Source: Rhodopirellula sp. (GTDB lineage Bacteria > Planctomycetota > Planctomycetia > Pirellulales > Pirellulaceae). From it: DNA of 16,512 nucleotides. The notes under the pieces were generated by a model that ran no database searches, was not told the origin of the DNA, and saw only the letters and a list, made by a program, of their open reading frames with translations. The stretch is taken from positions 11,593 through 28,104 of the forward strand of contig PAXU01000089.1 of assembly GCA_002714565.1 (NCBI GenBank), written 5' to 3'. Within the stretch, counting starts at the first letter, position 1, and every line of letters begins with the position of its first letter. This document shows positions 5,664-12,728 of this stretch, in pieces. The translations under genes were made by a program, and so were the position numbers.

Positions 5664-8656
5664 GTTACGACGAGTTCCTGTCCTTGTTTTTCCAGTTGCT
5701 GGCGTATTCCCCCCATTTCACCGTATGCGAGTGCCAGCAATTTGATTGGATGAATGGTTGGTTTTGTTGTACCTTGTTCCATTTGCATTTTACAGGTGCT
5801 GCATTCAGTTGTTCCGATATTTATATCCGGCGCTCGCATCGCACTGATCAGTCCCCACCCGCTTCGCAGGCTGTTTCGGTAATTACGCTGCTTTAGTCCA
5901 AATGTACCTGCCATTCCCGAACACCCTTTATCGAGTCGATGAATCGTCAAATTGGGAATCAAAGACAAGATGCGTTCCGCGGGCGTGAATTGATTCAGCG
6001 CTTTGAGGTGGCAGGGTAGATGATAGCCGGCGGAGATATCCAGAGGGGCTAAATCGTGCGCAAGTTCACCGCTCTTATGCATTTCCCACAAATACGAGCA
6101 GGCGTCACTCGTGTTTTCGGCGATTAAGCGGGTGTCTTCGTTGTCGATAACGGAAGGGTATTCACGCGTTAATGCCATCGCAGCTGACGGTTCAGTAGTG
6201 ATCACGTGGTAGCCACGACGAATCGCATCTGAGAGCAAGGCTGAATTATGGGAGATCAACTCACGCGCATAGTCTATGTCTCCTTCACTGATGGCCGGCA
6301 TGCCAGCCCATTTTTGATTGACCGGTACGTAGACGCTTATTCCATTGTGTTGCATGACGCTTACAGTGGCTTTGGCCAGTTGCACATCAAACCAGTTTGC
6401 ATATAGATCAACGAAATACAAAACCTTGCGTCCGGAGTGCTGATGTGGTCGGTGAAGGCGGTGTCGTAGTGCCCATTTCATAAAGCTCCTACTGGACAAC
6501 TTGGGCAGTTTCCGACCATGGGCGATGCGAAAGAGCTTCGAAGCGATCCAACGTGCGTAGCGATTGCCGACGCCCCAGTTGTAAATCCATCTTAGCCAGC
6601 TGGCCCACTGTACGGTGCGGTCCATACGCGACAGAAGCAACTCGTGAAACGGCAGCCCGTTGTTGTGCACATGATTTGCCTTTGCTTCTGTCATCAGCTT
6701 TGGAATATCTGCCCCAGCTGGACACTCGATACGACACTGGTGGCAGTTGATGCATAAATCAGCGACTCGTTTTAAGTCACCTTCCTGAAGCTCTGATGCC
6801 TGAAGGCGTCCTGTAAGGACAGACCGCATGAGATTCGCTTTAGCGCGAGGTGAGGATTCTTCTACTGGATTGAACCGGAATACCGGGCACATCCGGGTTG
6901 CTTGGTCTGTAGTCCTGCAGCGGGCACAACCATTGCACGATCGTGCGGCATAAAGTACTGCATCTTCCTGCCAGTCGAGCTGTAAGGGCACAATTTCGCG
7001 CTCTCCCGGTTCCAACGTGATCATATGTGTTGCAGGGGCTTCTTCGATATTTACCGGCCGCAAATTATTGTGGATGGGTTGAGGCAGTTCAGCGACCACC
7101 TTGCCGGGATTGAGCTGAAATTCCGGATCGAACACTCGTTTTACTTCTGCAAATACCTCGTATAACGGACCGAATTGTTTCCTCATGAACCAGGTACGGC
7201 TAAGCCCGGCACCGTGCTCGCCACTAATCGTTCCACCGGCATCAACAACTTTCTCATAGAGATCGCTTGCCAGTCCGTGCAGCTTGCGAGCGTCATTGCT
7301 GTCACTCAAGTCCATCAGAGGTCGAATGTGTAACTGGCCGTGACCAACATGTCCAAACAGTGAGGCGGTAACCTGATGTTGTTTCAGCACGGTTTGAAGT
7401 TCTGGCACAACCGTGGTTAATTGCTCCGGATGTACAGAGATGTCTTCAACAAACGGAATAGCACGGCGTGAACCTTCGAGCCGGTAAAGCATTGGAATGA
7501 CGTTTTTCATCAACAACCAGATTTGACCAACTTCACGTTCGTCTACAGCGGTTCTTGCCGTGTATGCCAGGTTTTCCCGGTGCTGAATACGGTCGACAAT
7601 CATCCGCAGTCGATGTCGTACATCCTCAGAGTTTTCAGCGTCCATCTCCACCAGGAGCATGACTTCGGCATCCGAGGGAATTGCTTTTCCTAGATTACTG
7701 CTTGTTGCACGTGCCAGTGCAAGTAAACGGCGGTCGATCATATCGCAGGCACTCACACCCATGTTGACGGCTAGCCTCGAGGCCTCGATTGCTTTCTCGA
7801 TGCGATCGAAAAATAGTAGAGCAAGACCGCGAAAACCAGGAAGGGGACTGGTGCGTATCGTGGCTTCAGTAATGATCCCCAGCGACCCCTCTGAACCGGT
7901 AAACAGCTTCGCTAAATTGAAGTGCTCATTTTTCAAGATGCCATTTAGGTGATAACCACAGCGGTGCGTAAGGCTTGAAGGAGTATGTTCTTTGATGATG
8001 TCTCGATGTCCAATGACGAGTTGCTTCATTCGAGACTCGATATCATCCAGCCGGGATTGCGGTTTGTGCAGGACACCTCGAACCTGTGGAACTGCACAGA
8101 GTGTTTCGATGTTCTTGTTGGGGCCGACATCTAGGACCGTTCCATCAGCAAGTACCACTTGAAGTGCCTCGACATAGGCCCGCGTTGAACCGTACTTTAA
8201 CCAGTGACTACCGCTGCCATCTAAGGCGATGGCACCTCCCATTGTGGAAACGGCACTGGTGGCGGGGTCAGGCCCAAATACTCGGTCATGACGGGCCAGA
8301 AACTTGTTTAATTGCTGATGCACGACGCCAGGTTGTATGCGAATCGATTCACCGTCGAACTGTAGAATGCGGCGCATCGAATGAGCCATGTCAACGATAA
8401 TGCCGGAACCGAGCGATTCACCGGCTAGACCACTTCCGCTGCCTCGCGGGTGTAATGAAATATTGCGGTTATTTGCATAGCGCACGAGCGCAATGACGTC
8501 ATCGAGATTGCGAGGCCGCACCACTCCCAATGGCTTGATTTCGTAAATGCTGGCATCACTTGCATAGAGTTGCAGAAAGACATCATCACAACGCACGTCA
8601 CCTTGAATGATCCCCCGCAGGTCTTCCTGGATTCGCATTCTATCGGGATCGATCAT
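5660..8656 (-). CDS. FAD-linked oxidase fused to 4Fe-4S and CCG domains (YdiJ/D-2-hydroxyacid dehydrogenase type)
   Basis: A 998-residue fusion that should oxidise a D-2-hydroxyacid and pass electrons through Fe-S centres to a quinone or other carrier. The N-terminal FAD domain (about 35-260) shows HPRGSGSGLAG (69-79) and GPDPATSAVSTMGGAI (128-143). The oxidase C domain (about 270-520) has FGHVGHGQLHIRP (434-446), SGEHGAG (478-484) and NPGK (516-519). Two ferredoxin-like motifs follow: C574, C577, C580, C590 and C635, C638, C641, C645. A CCG-type region with C882, C912, C952 and C955 ends the protein. The layout and length match E. coli YdiJ, reported as a D-2-hydroxyglutarate dehydrogenase, but D-lactate or glycolate cannot be excluded. 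No signal peptide or membrane span is visible. It overlaps moaD by four bases; 48 bases separate it from the zinc-ribbon gene upstream. Confidence 0.88.
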   Translation of the reverse strand: MIDPDRMRIQEDLRGIIQGDVRCDDVFLQLYASDASIYEIKPLGVVRPRNLDDVIALVRYANNRNISLHPRGSGSGLAGESLGSGIIVDMAHSMRRILQFDGESIRIQPGVVHQQLNKFLARHDRVFGPDPATSAVSTMGGAIALDGSGSHWLKYGSTRAYVEALQVVLADGTVLDVGPNKNIETLCAVPQVRGVLHKPQSRLDDIESRMKQLVIGHRDIIKEHTPSSLTHRCGYHLNGILKNEHFNLAKLFTGSEGSLGIITEATIRTSPLPGFRGLALLFFDRIEKAIEASRLAVNMGVSACDMIDRRLLALARATSSNLGKAIPSDAEVMLLVEMDAENSEDVRHRLRMIVDRIQHRENLAYTARTAVDEREVGQIWLLMKNVIPMLYRLEGSRRAIPFVEDISVHPEQLTTVVPELQTVLKQHQVTASLFGHVGHGQLHIRPLMDLSDSNDARKLHGLASDLYEKVVDAGGTISGEHGAGLSRTWFMRKQFGPLYEVFAEVKRVFDPEFQLNPGKVVAELPQPIHNNLRPVNIEEAPATHMITLEPGEREIVPLQLDWQEDAVLYAARSCNGCARCRTTDQATRMCPVFRFNPVEESSPRAKANLMRSVLTGRLQASELQEGDLKRVADLCINCHQCRIECPAGADIPKLMTEAKANHVHNNGLPFHELLLSRMDRTVQWASWLRWIYNWGVGNRYARWIASKLFRIAHGRKLPKLSSRSFMKWALRHRLHRPHQHSGRKVLYFVDLYANWFDVQLAKATVSVMQHNGISVYVPVNQKWAGMPAISEGDIDYARELISHNSALLSDAIRRGYHVITTEPSAAMALTREYPSVIDNEDTRLIAENTSDACSYLWEMHKSGELAHDLAPLDISAGYHLPCHLKALNQFTPAERILSLIPNLTIHRLDKGCSGMAGTFGLKQRNYRNSLRSGWGLISAMRAPDINIGTTECSTCKMQMEQGTTKPTIHPIKLLALAYGEMGGIRQQLEKQGQELVVT

Positions 8657-8704
8657 GTGGTTTGCACGCTTTAGTTAGTCGGCAGCGTAGGTACACTGTT
8701 TCAG

Positions 8705-9226
8705 CTATGCGTCAGTTTCGCTGTCTGCGTGCTTTTTTGCAAACGCGTCAGCTCGCGCTTGTTCAGCGAGGCGATGTTTCTCCTGACGATATTTCTCATG
8801 TACTTCAAGACTAAACAAGGTGTGTTGATCCGTTTCGATATAACCACGGTATTCAGCATGACATCGGTAACATTGCAGGAGATTCTTCACGACCATCCAA
8901 AGCAAGAAGTCGATGACTGCCGAGGCCATCAAAATGCCATAACACCACCAGATGTGATGATTTGCCCAGGCAATGCTACTGAGAATGAATCCTGTTGCGA
9001 TAATGGCAAGCCCCAATCGCTGAGAAAACGCCTTGCGTAGATATAACTCTCGGCTCGGGCACACAACGCAGCGTGTAATGGTTACGCCTTCGTCATGTGG
9101 CACTACGGCACCAGTCGGAACTACATGCCGATGGTCACAATGGGGACAATTCACGCCATCGCTCGTATCCGTTAACGGTGCCCGGAACACATTTTCACAG
9201 TTTTGACAAATGGCTGTGATATTCAT
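8705..9226 (-). CDS. Membrane protein with CxxC zinc-ribbon pairs on both sides of a transmembrane hairpin
   Basis: A 173-residue protein I do not recognise. From the ATG at 9226, which has an AGGAA at good spacing (the frame also allows a TTG at 9259 without one), residues C7/C10 and C27/C30 form an N-terminal zinc ribbon. A second pair C53/C56 precedes two hydrophobic spans (about 70-88 and 92-113), and a fourth pair C119/C122 follows at once. Both flanking pairs should lie on the same side of the membrane, so they could form one split zinc site. The last 40 residues are charged and helical (EKYRQEKHRLAEQARADAF). It lies 60 bases after the 8-helix protein and 48 before the dehydrogenase gene. 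Function unknown; an adaptor or assembly role is only a guess. Confidence 0.75.
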   Translation of the reverse strand: MNITAICQNCENVFRAPLTDTSDGVNCPHCDHRHVVPTGAVVPHDEGVTITRCVVCPSRELYLRKAFSQRLGLAIIATGFILSSIAWANHHIWWCYGILMASAVIDFLLWMVVKNLLQCYRCHAEYRGYIETDQHTLFSLEVHEKYRQEKHRLAEQARADAFAKKHADSETDA

Positions 9227-9286
9227 GACTATTCCTGTATCAATCCGGCTGACTAGCAAGTAATCGAGCCAATCATCGCTGGGTCA

Positions 9287-10075
9287 TCATAATGGATAAA
9301 GGCCCGTGTCTGACAGTATCTGTGCAGTTAACTCGCCGATGAAAACTAGAATGGTGGCCGCATACAGGATCCCAGTTGCACTTTGAGTATTCGGAATTCG
9401 CAGGGTGACCCAAGTCATCCACAGCATGATACTTGTACCGATAATGCCAGCCAGCCATCGGAGTCCAACAAAGATCCACCATTGTGTGTTTACCAACTCA
9501 CTTTGGTACATAATTAAGCACGCTTCACCAATCGAAATGGTGATGACTCGCAGGAGGATCGCAATTGCAGCAAATTTTAGCAATAACCTCAGCGGCATCA
9601 GATCCATCGTTGGCGTGTTCAAATACCAGTGACCCAATAGCATCGCTGTCATGATTGAACCGACTGCTAGGCTGCTGGTAATTATGTCACTGCATTCGAT
9701 CAGCGTCTGTCGGATGTCCCATGTACTGACTTCGGGAGTTGCGATCCAGGCCGTGTATCCCGTGAGCACTACTAACACAACGATAAAAATACGTCCCAGT
9801 TTGTGTTTTTCATAAAGCCAGCAGACCGCACCTGCATAACTGCCAACCGTAAGCAAAATAGACTGTGTAAGTAACTGGTCGCGCACTTCGGGTACGTAAT
9901 CGCTACCGATCATGTAAACGACCATGGCGGCAAGCGCGTTGATTCCCATTGCAACCCAAAGATGCACACGAAAGAATCCACTAGTTACGTGGCGCGGAGA
10001 TGTGATCGCCATTGCAATCAGCATGCCTAGATTCAGGCGAAAGGCAAAGTGTAGGATGTGCCAGAGTAGTGCCAC
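9287..10075 (-). CDS. Polytopic membrane protein of unknown function, about eight helices
   Basis: An integral membrane protein I do not recognise. The open frame extends to 10210, but the first 45 codons lie inside folE in another frame. I therefore place the start at a GTG (10075), five bases after the folE stop, giving 262 residues; there is no clear ribosome binding site, and an ATG at 10024 is an alternative. Hydrophobic spans fall at about 2-24, 37-57, 67-88, 92-111, 130-151, 160-180, 200-222 and 233-253. Histidines occur within or at the edge of spans (6, 9, 37, 145), together with arginines at 13 and 35, as in some heme-carrying membrane proteins, but no known heme motif is seen. Its place between folE and the dehydrogenase suggests a membrane partner for that redox enzyme, which is inference. 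Confidence 0.72.
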   Translation of the reverse strand: MALLWHILHFAFRLNLGMLIAMAITSPRHVTSGFFRVHLWVAMGINALAAMVVYMIGSDYVPEVRDQLLTQSILLTVGSYAGAVCWLYEKHKLGRIFIVVLVVLTGYTAWIATPEVSTWDIRQTLIECSDIITSSLAVGSIMTAMLLGHWYLNTPTMDLMPLRLLLKFAAIAILLRVITISIGEACLIMYQSELVNTQWWIFVGLRWLAGIIGTSIMLWMTWVTLRIPNTQSATGILYAATILVFIGELTAQILSDTGLYPL

Positions 10076-10080
10076 GTCTG

Positions 10081-10674
10081 TTAACCGCGGTTTCCATAAA
10101 TCAGCTGCATCATTTCGCTGCGGCTGGATAAGTTTGAACGGAAAATACCCTTCATCGCACTCGTGACCGTGATACTGCCAGGCTTGCGAACGCCGCGAAT
10201 CGACATGCAACTGTGTGAAGCCTCAAGGACGACCGCGACACCTTTTGCACCTAATTCTTCCACCAACAAATTCGCAACTTGTTGGGTCATTCGCTCTTGT
10301 ACTTGTGGACGACGAGCAAACCCTTCAACGACTCTCGCAAGCTTACTCAACCCGATGACCTTTCCATCCGGCATGTAACCGATGTGTGCTTTACCGATAA
10401 AGGGCAAGAGATGGTGCTCACACATACTGCAAAAGCTGATATCCCGTACGAGTACCACTTCGTCGTACTCTTCCGGAAAGAATTTCTTGGTGTGTTCGGT
10501 GGGGTCGGTGTGGAGGCCGCCAAACATCTCTGCGTACATGCGCGCCACGCGCCCGGGCGTTTCAATCAATCCTTCGCGTTCAGGGTCTTCCCCAACTGCA
10601 GCAAGGATTTCCTTGACCGCTGCTTCGATTCTAGGAAGATCTACGTTTTGACCATTGGCTTCGGACTTGTTCAT
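10081..10674 (-). CDS. folE: GTP cyclohydrolase I
   Basis: FolE opens GTP to 7,8-dihydroneopterin triphosphate, the entry to folate and other pterins. The family core is complete: [27 protein letters not shown] with zinc ligands C85 and H88, the [21 protein letters not shown] segment, and [10 protein letters not shown] with the third zinc ligand C156, ending in SAMKGIFR. The 197-residue length is typical. A GTG four codons upstream (10686) would give 201 residues; neither start has a good ribosome binding site and I prefer the ATG. It is the first gene of a probable operon that ends with moaA, so two GTP-consuming pterin enzymes frame the group. The 208 bases upstream contain no recognised riboswitch. 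Confidence 0.95.
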   Translation of the reverse strand: MNKSEANGQNVDLPRIEAAVKEILAAVGEDPEREGLIETPGRVARMYAEMFGGLHTDPTEHTKKFFPEEYDEVVLVRDISFCSMCEHHLLPFIGKAHIGYMPDGKVIGLSKLARVVEGFARRPQVQERMTQQVANLLVEELGAKGVAVVLEASHSCMSIRGVRKPGSITVTSAMKGIFRSNLSSRSEMMQLIYGNRG

Positions 10675-10862
10675 CGGTTGATTCACGGCTCAGTAAAGGA
10701 ATTTCAGCGAACGACTCGCAGCGCATTTGCCAACAGGTATTATCTGCGGTTTCTTGCGTTGATCTGCCATTAAATGCCTGTGTTTGACAGACGTCTAATC
10801 CAGATACTTTTATCGCTACTTCTATCGCTCTATCCTAGATGCGCTTATTTGAAGTGGTCAAA

Positions 10863-10889
10863 CCCCTCAATGACAGTAAATCTCAGGGG
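10863..10889 (-). terminator. Weak hairpin after dcd
   Basis: CCCCT (10863-10867) and AGGGG (10885-10889) form a five-pair stem around a 17-base loop, six bases past the dcd stop. On the minus strand the stem is followed only by GTTTG, so it is a weak candidate. It falls in the gap before folE and would separate nth-dcd from the folE operon. Confidence 0.25.
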
Positions 10890-10894
10890 GTGGA

Positions 10895-11470
10895 CTATTT
10901 TGCCGTGCGCGTGAAGTTCAAAGTAAGTTGAGGATCTTCTTTTTCAGCGTCCGGATTCAATTCGCGATAGAGCAGACTTGGCTGGATATCACGATTGTTT
11001 TGATACTTATCACTTTGATACTCGGTTATCTCACCGGCAACTTCATGATAGAAAATCTGGCAAATTGAAATGCCAGGGTAAATCTTTACTGGCTGAACGG
11101 CAAACATTTCAAGCGTCCAGAAACCGCAAAAGCCGACGTCACCAAATCCAGCGGTAATATGTACGAACAAGCCGAGGCGTCCAATGCTGCTGCGCCCTTC
11201 AATCATTGGCACAAGCTCGTGTGTTTCTGTGCGTTCCACGGTGCGTCCAAGATACAACTGGTTAGGATTCAGAACGAGTCCTGTCTCCGGGATTTTGATT
11301 CGGCGGACACGATTCACCTGTCGCATATCCAGCACAACTTCTTCATAGACCATCAGTTCGTCATGGAGAGTGAGGTTGTAGCTATTCGGGTTTAGGTTAT
11401 CAGGGTTGTAAGGGTCGATATTAATCGTTTCCCCCATGCGTCTCCTGATTTCTTCGCCGGTTAGGATCAT
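10895..11470 (-). CDS. dcd: dCTP deaminase (Firmicute-like subtype)
   Basis: Dcd deaminates dCTP to dUTP for thymidylate synthesis. The 191-residue chain has the family fold: LNPNSYNLTLHDEL (26-39), the catalytic EGRSSIGRLGLFVH (91-104) and the stretch TAGFGDVGFCGFWTLE (106-121), whose E121 matches the catalytic glutamate. The SSIGRLG and GFGDVGFCGFWTLE versions resemble the shorter clostridial/archaeal-type enzymes more than E. coli Dcd. Some relatives are bifunctional and make dUMP directly; sequence alone does not decide this. About 18 residues extend past the usual PSLLY end. It begins 52 bases after nth, with GGAG close to the ATG, so the two are probably co-transcribed. Confidence 0.93.
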   Translation of the reverse strand: MILTGEEIRRRMGETINIDPYNPDNLNPNSYNLTLHDELMVYEEVVLDMRQVNRVRRIKIPETGLVLNPNQLYLGRTVERTETHELVPMIEGRSSIGRLGLFVHITAGFGDVGFCGFWTLEMFAVQPVKIYPGISICQIFYHEVAGEITEYQSDKYQNNRDIQPSLLYRELNPDAEKEDPQLTLNFTRTAK

Positions 11471-11522
11471 CGCTCCAAACTCCGTGATTAGTTTTTAGTA
11501 AGGTTGGTGGGAAACGGGCAGA

Positions 11523-12170
11523 TTAAGCGGTAACTCCAATGCGTGGACAAAACCGTTTCATTCGGCAGTTTTCGCAATCTGGTTTGCGCGCGTTGCACAC
11601 AGCACGACCATGATGAATCATTCGGTGGGAATAATCAATCCATTCAGCTTGGGGTATTACTGAAATCAACTCACGCTCCGCTTTCACAGGATCTGTTTCA
11701 GATGTGATTCCGAGTCGCCGGCTTATTCGCCCGACGTGCGTATCGACGACGACGCCGGTTGGTATTCCCCAAGCCACGCCCATGACGACGTTGGCTGTTT
11801 TGCGTCCGACTCCGGCGAGTTTCACGAGTGCATCAAAATCCTGTGGCACTTTTGAGCCATGCAGGTTTACGAGATCTTCGGAACAGCTTTTTATATTCTT
11901 GGCTTTCGCGCGAAAGAATCCGGCGCTCTTTATATGCTTTTCGATTTGCTTTTGAGTCGCCGCGGCCATGCGTTTTGCATTTGGGAACTCATTGAAAAGG
12001 CTTTTAGTCACAATGTTTACACGCTCATCTGTACATTGCGCTGAGAGAATCGTCGCGATTAGCAATTGATATGGTGTGCGAAAGTTCAAAGCACATTCCG
12101 CATCGGCATAGTCCTTGGCTAACTGCCTTACCACCTTCATTGCATGGCGTTTCTCTGGAGACTGTGGCAT
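11523..12170 (-). CDS. nth: Endonuclease III
   Basis: Nth is a DNA glycosylase/AP lyase that removes oxidised pyrimidines in base excision repair. The 215 residues include ILSAQCTDERVN (41-52), the helix-hairpin-helix LAGVGRKTANVV (118-129) with catalytic K124, and VVDTHVGRISRRLG with D143. The C-terminal 4Fe-4S motif is C192-x6-C199-x2-C202-x5-C208. All catalytic and cluster residues are present. The first ATG (12170) is used; a second ATG ten codons later is an alternative, and neither has a clear ribosome binding site. It is divergent from the DUF309 gene; the 142-base gap between them holds an inverted repeat. Confidence 0.96.
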   Translation of the reverse strand: MPQSPEKRHAMKVVRQLAKDYADAECALNFRTPYQLLIATILSAQCTDERVNIVTKSLFNEFPNAKRMAAATQKQIEKHIKSAGFFRAKAKNIKSCSEDLVNLHGSKVPQDFDALVKLAGVGRKTANVVMGVAWGIPTGVVVDTHVGRISRRLGITSETDPVKAERELISVIPQAEWIDYSHRMIHHGRAVCNARKPDCENCRMKRFCPRIGVTA

Positions 12171-12219
12171 GAAGATGATTTGTCCTGGTGTGGTGCTGTG
12201 GTAATCCTGACGCGTGCAA

Positions 12220-12257
12220 CTTCACAATCGTAACCTTTTCCGGCTATCATTGTGAAG
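12220..12257. promoter_or_regulatory. 9-base inverted repeat in the nth/DUF309 divergent gap
   Basis: CTTCACAAT (12220-12228) and ATTGTGAAG (12249-12257) are perfect inverted arms 20 bases apart, with centres 29 bases apart. The gap must contain both divergent promoters, so the element is placed to act on both. It could be a regulator site or a hairpin in the DUF309 leader. No clean -35/-10 pair was seen for either gene. Confidence 0.35.
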
Positions 12258-12312
12258 CACTATTTATCACTCTCAATTACTGTACGGCCTCAGACCTGAT
12301 TGGAGTCCAAAG

Positions 12313-12693
12313 TTGACCGAGCCCACACAATTCGATGAGCGGTATCTCAAGGGAATCGAATACTTCAATGAATTCGAGTTCTTTGAAGCCCATGAAGTCT
12401 GGGAGGATCTGTGGCAGGACTTTCATGGTCACGGCAGGACGTTTTACCAGGGACTGATTCAAGTGGCTGTGTGTCTTCATCACTTTGTAAACGGAAATAT
12501 CCGCGGTGCGCGCAAGCTATACAACAGCAGCACGAAGTATCTAAGTGAATACGGTGACCTATACGAGGGACTGGATCTCGTAAAATTCATCGGCGATCTA
12601 ACGACGTGTTGTCAGGAAATCCTGGACTCTACCGAAGAGTATCCAAAGATCGAGATTAACGCTGACCTGATACCCGAGATCCACTTGTCCTAA
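12313..12693 (+). CDS. DUF309 family protein
   Basis: A 126-residue, largely helical cytoplasmic protein of the DUF309 family; no function is established. The family signature FFEAHEVWEDLW is at residues 23-34 (H27, E28, E31), followed by FYQGLIQVAVCLHHF (44-58) and NIRGARKLY (62-70). The histidines and glutamates look like a small polar or metal site, which is inference. The start is a TTG at 12313, chosen because GGAG (12302-12305) lies seven bases before it and no ATG or GTG exists in frame back to a TGA at 12253. It is a single gene, divergent from nth and convergent with the transporter gene, with 35 bases between stops. Confidence 0.87.
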   Translation: MTEPTQFDERYLKGIEYFNEFEFFEAHEVWEDLWQDFHGHGRTFYQGLIQVAVCLHHFVNGNIRGARKLYNSSTKYLSEYGDLYEGLDLVKFIGDLTTCCQEILDSTEEYPKIEINADLIPEIHLS

Positions 12694-12728
12694 GCCAGTT
12701 GCCAGTTGGGATCGATCATGGAGCGCTA

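Noticed and set aside
10076..10210. 45-codon N-terminal extension of the 8-helix membrane protein
   Set aside because: It overlaps folE in a different frame and is hydrophilic and unlike a membrane protein start; the frame becomes protein-like just after the folE stop.
10687..10894. Possible riboswitch ahead of folE
   Set aside because: No conserved folate, pterin or purine riboswitch core could be recognised in this gap.
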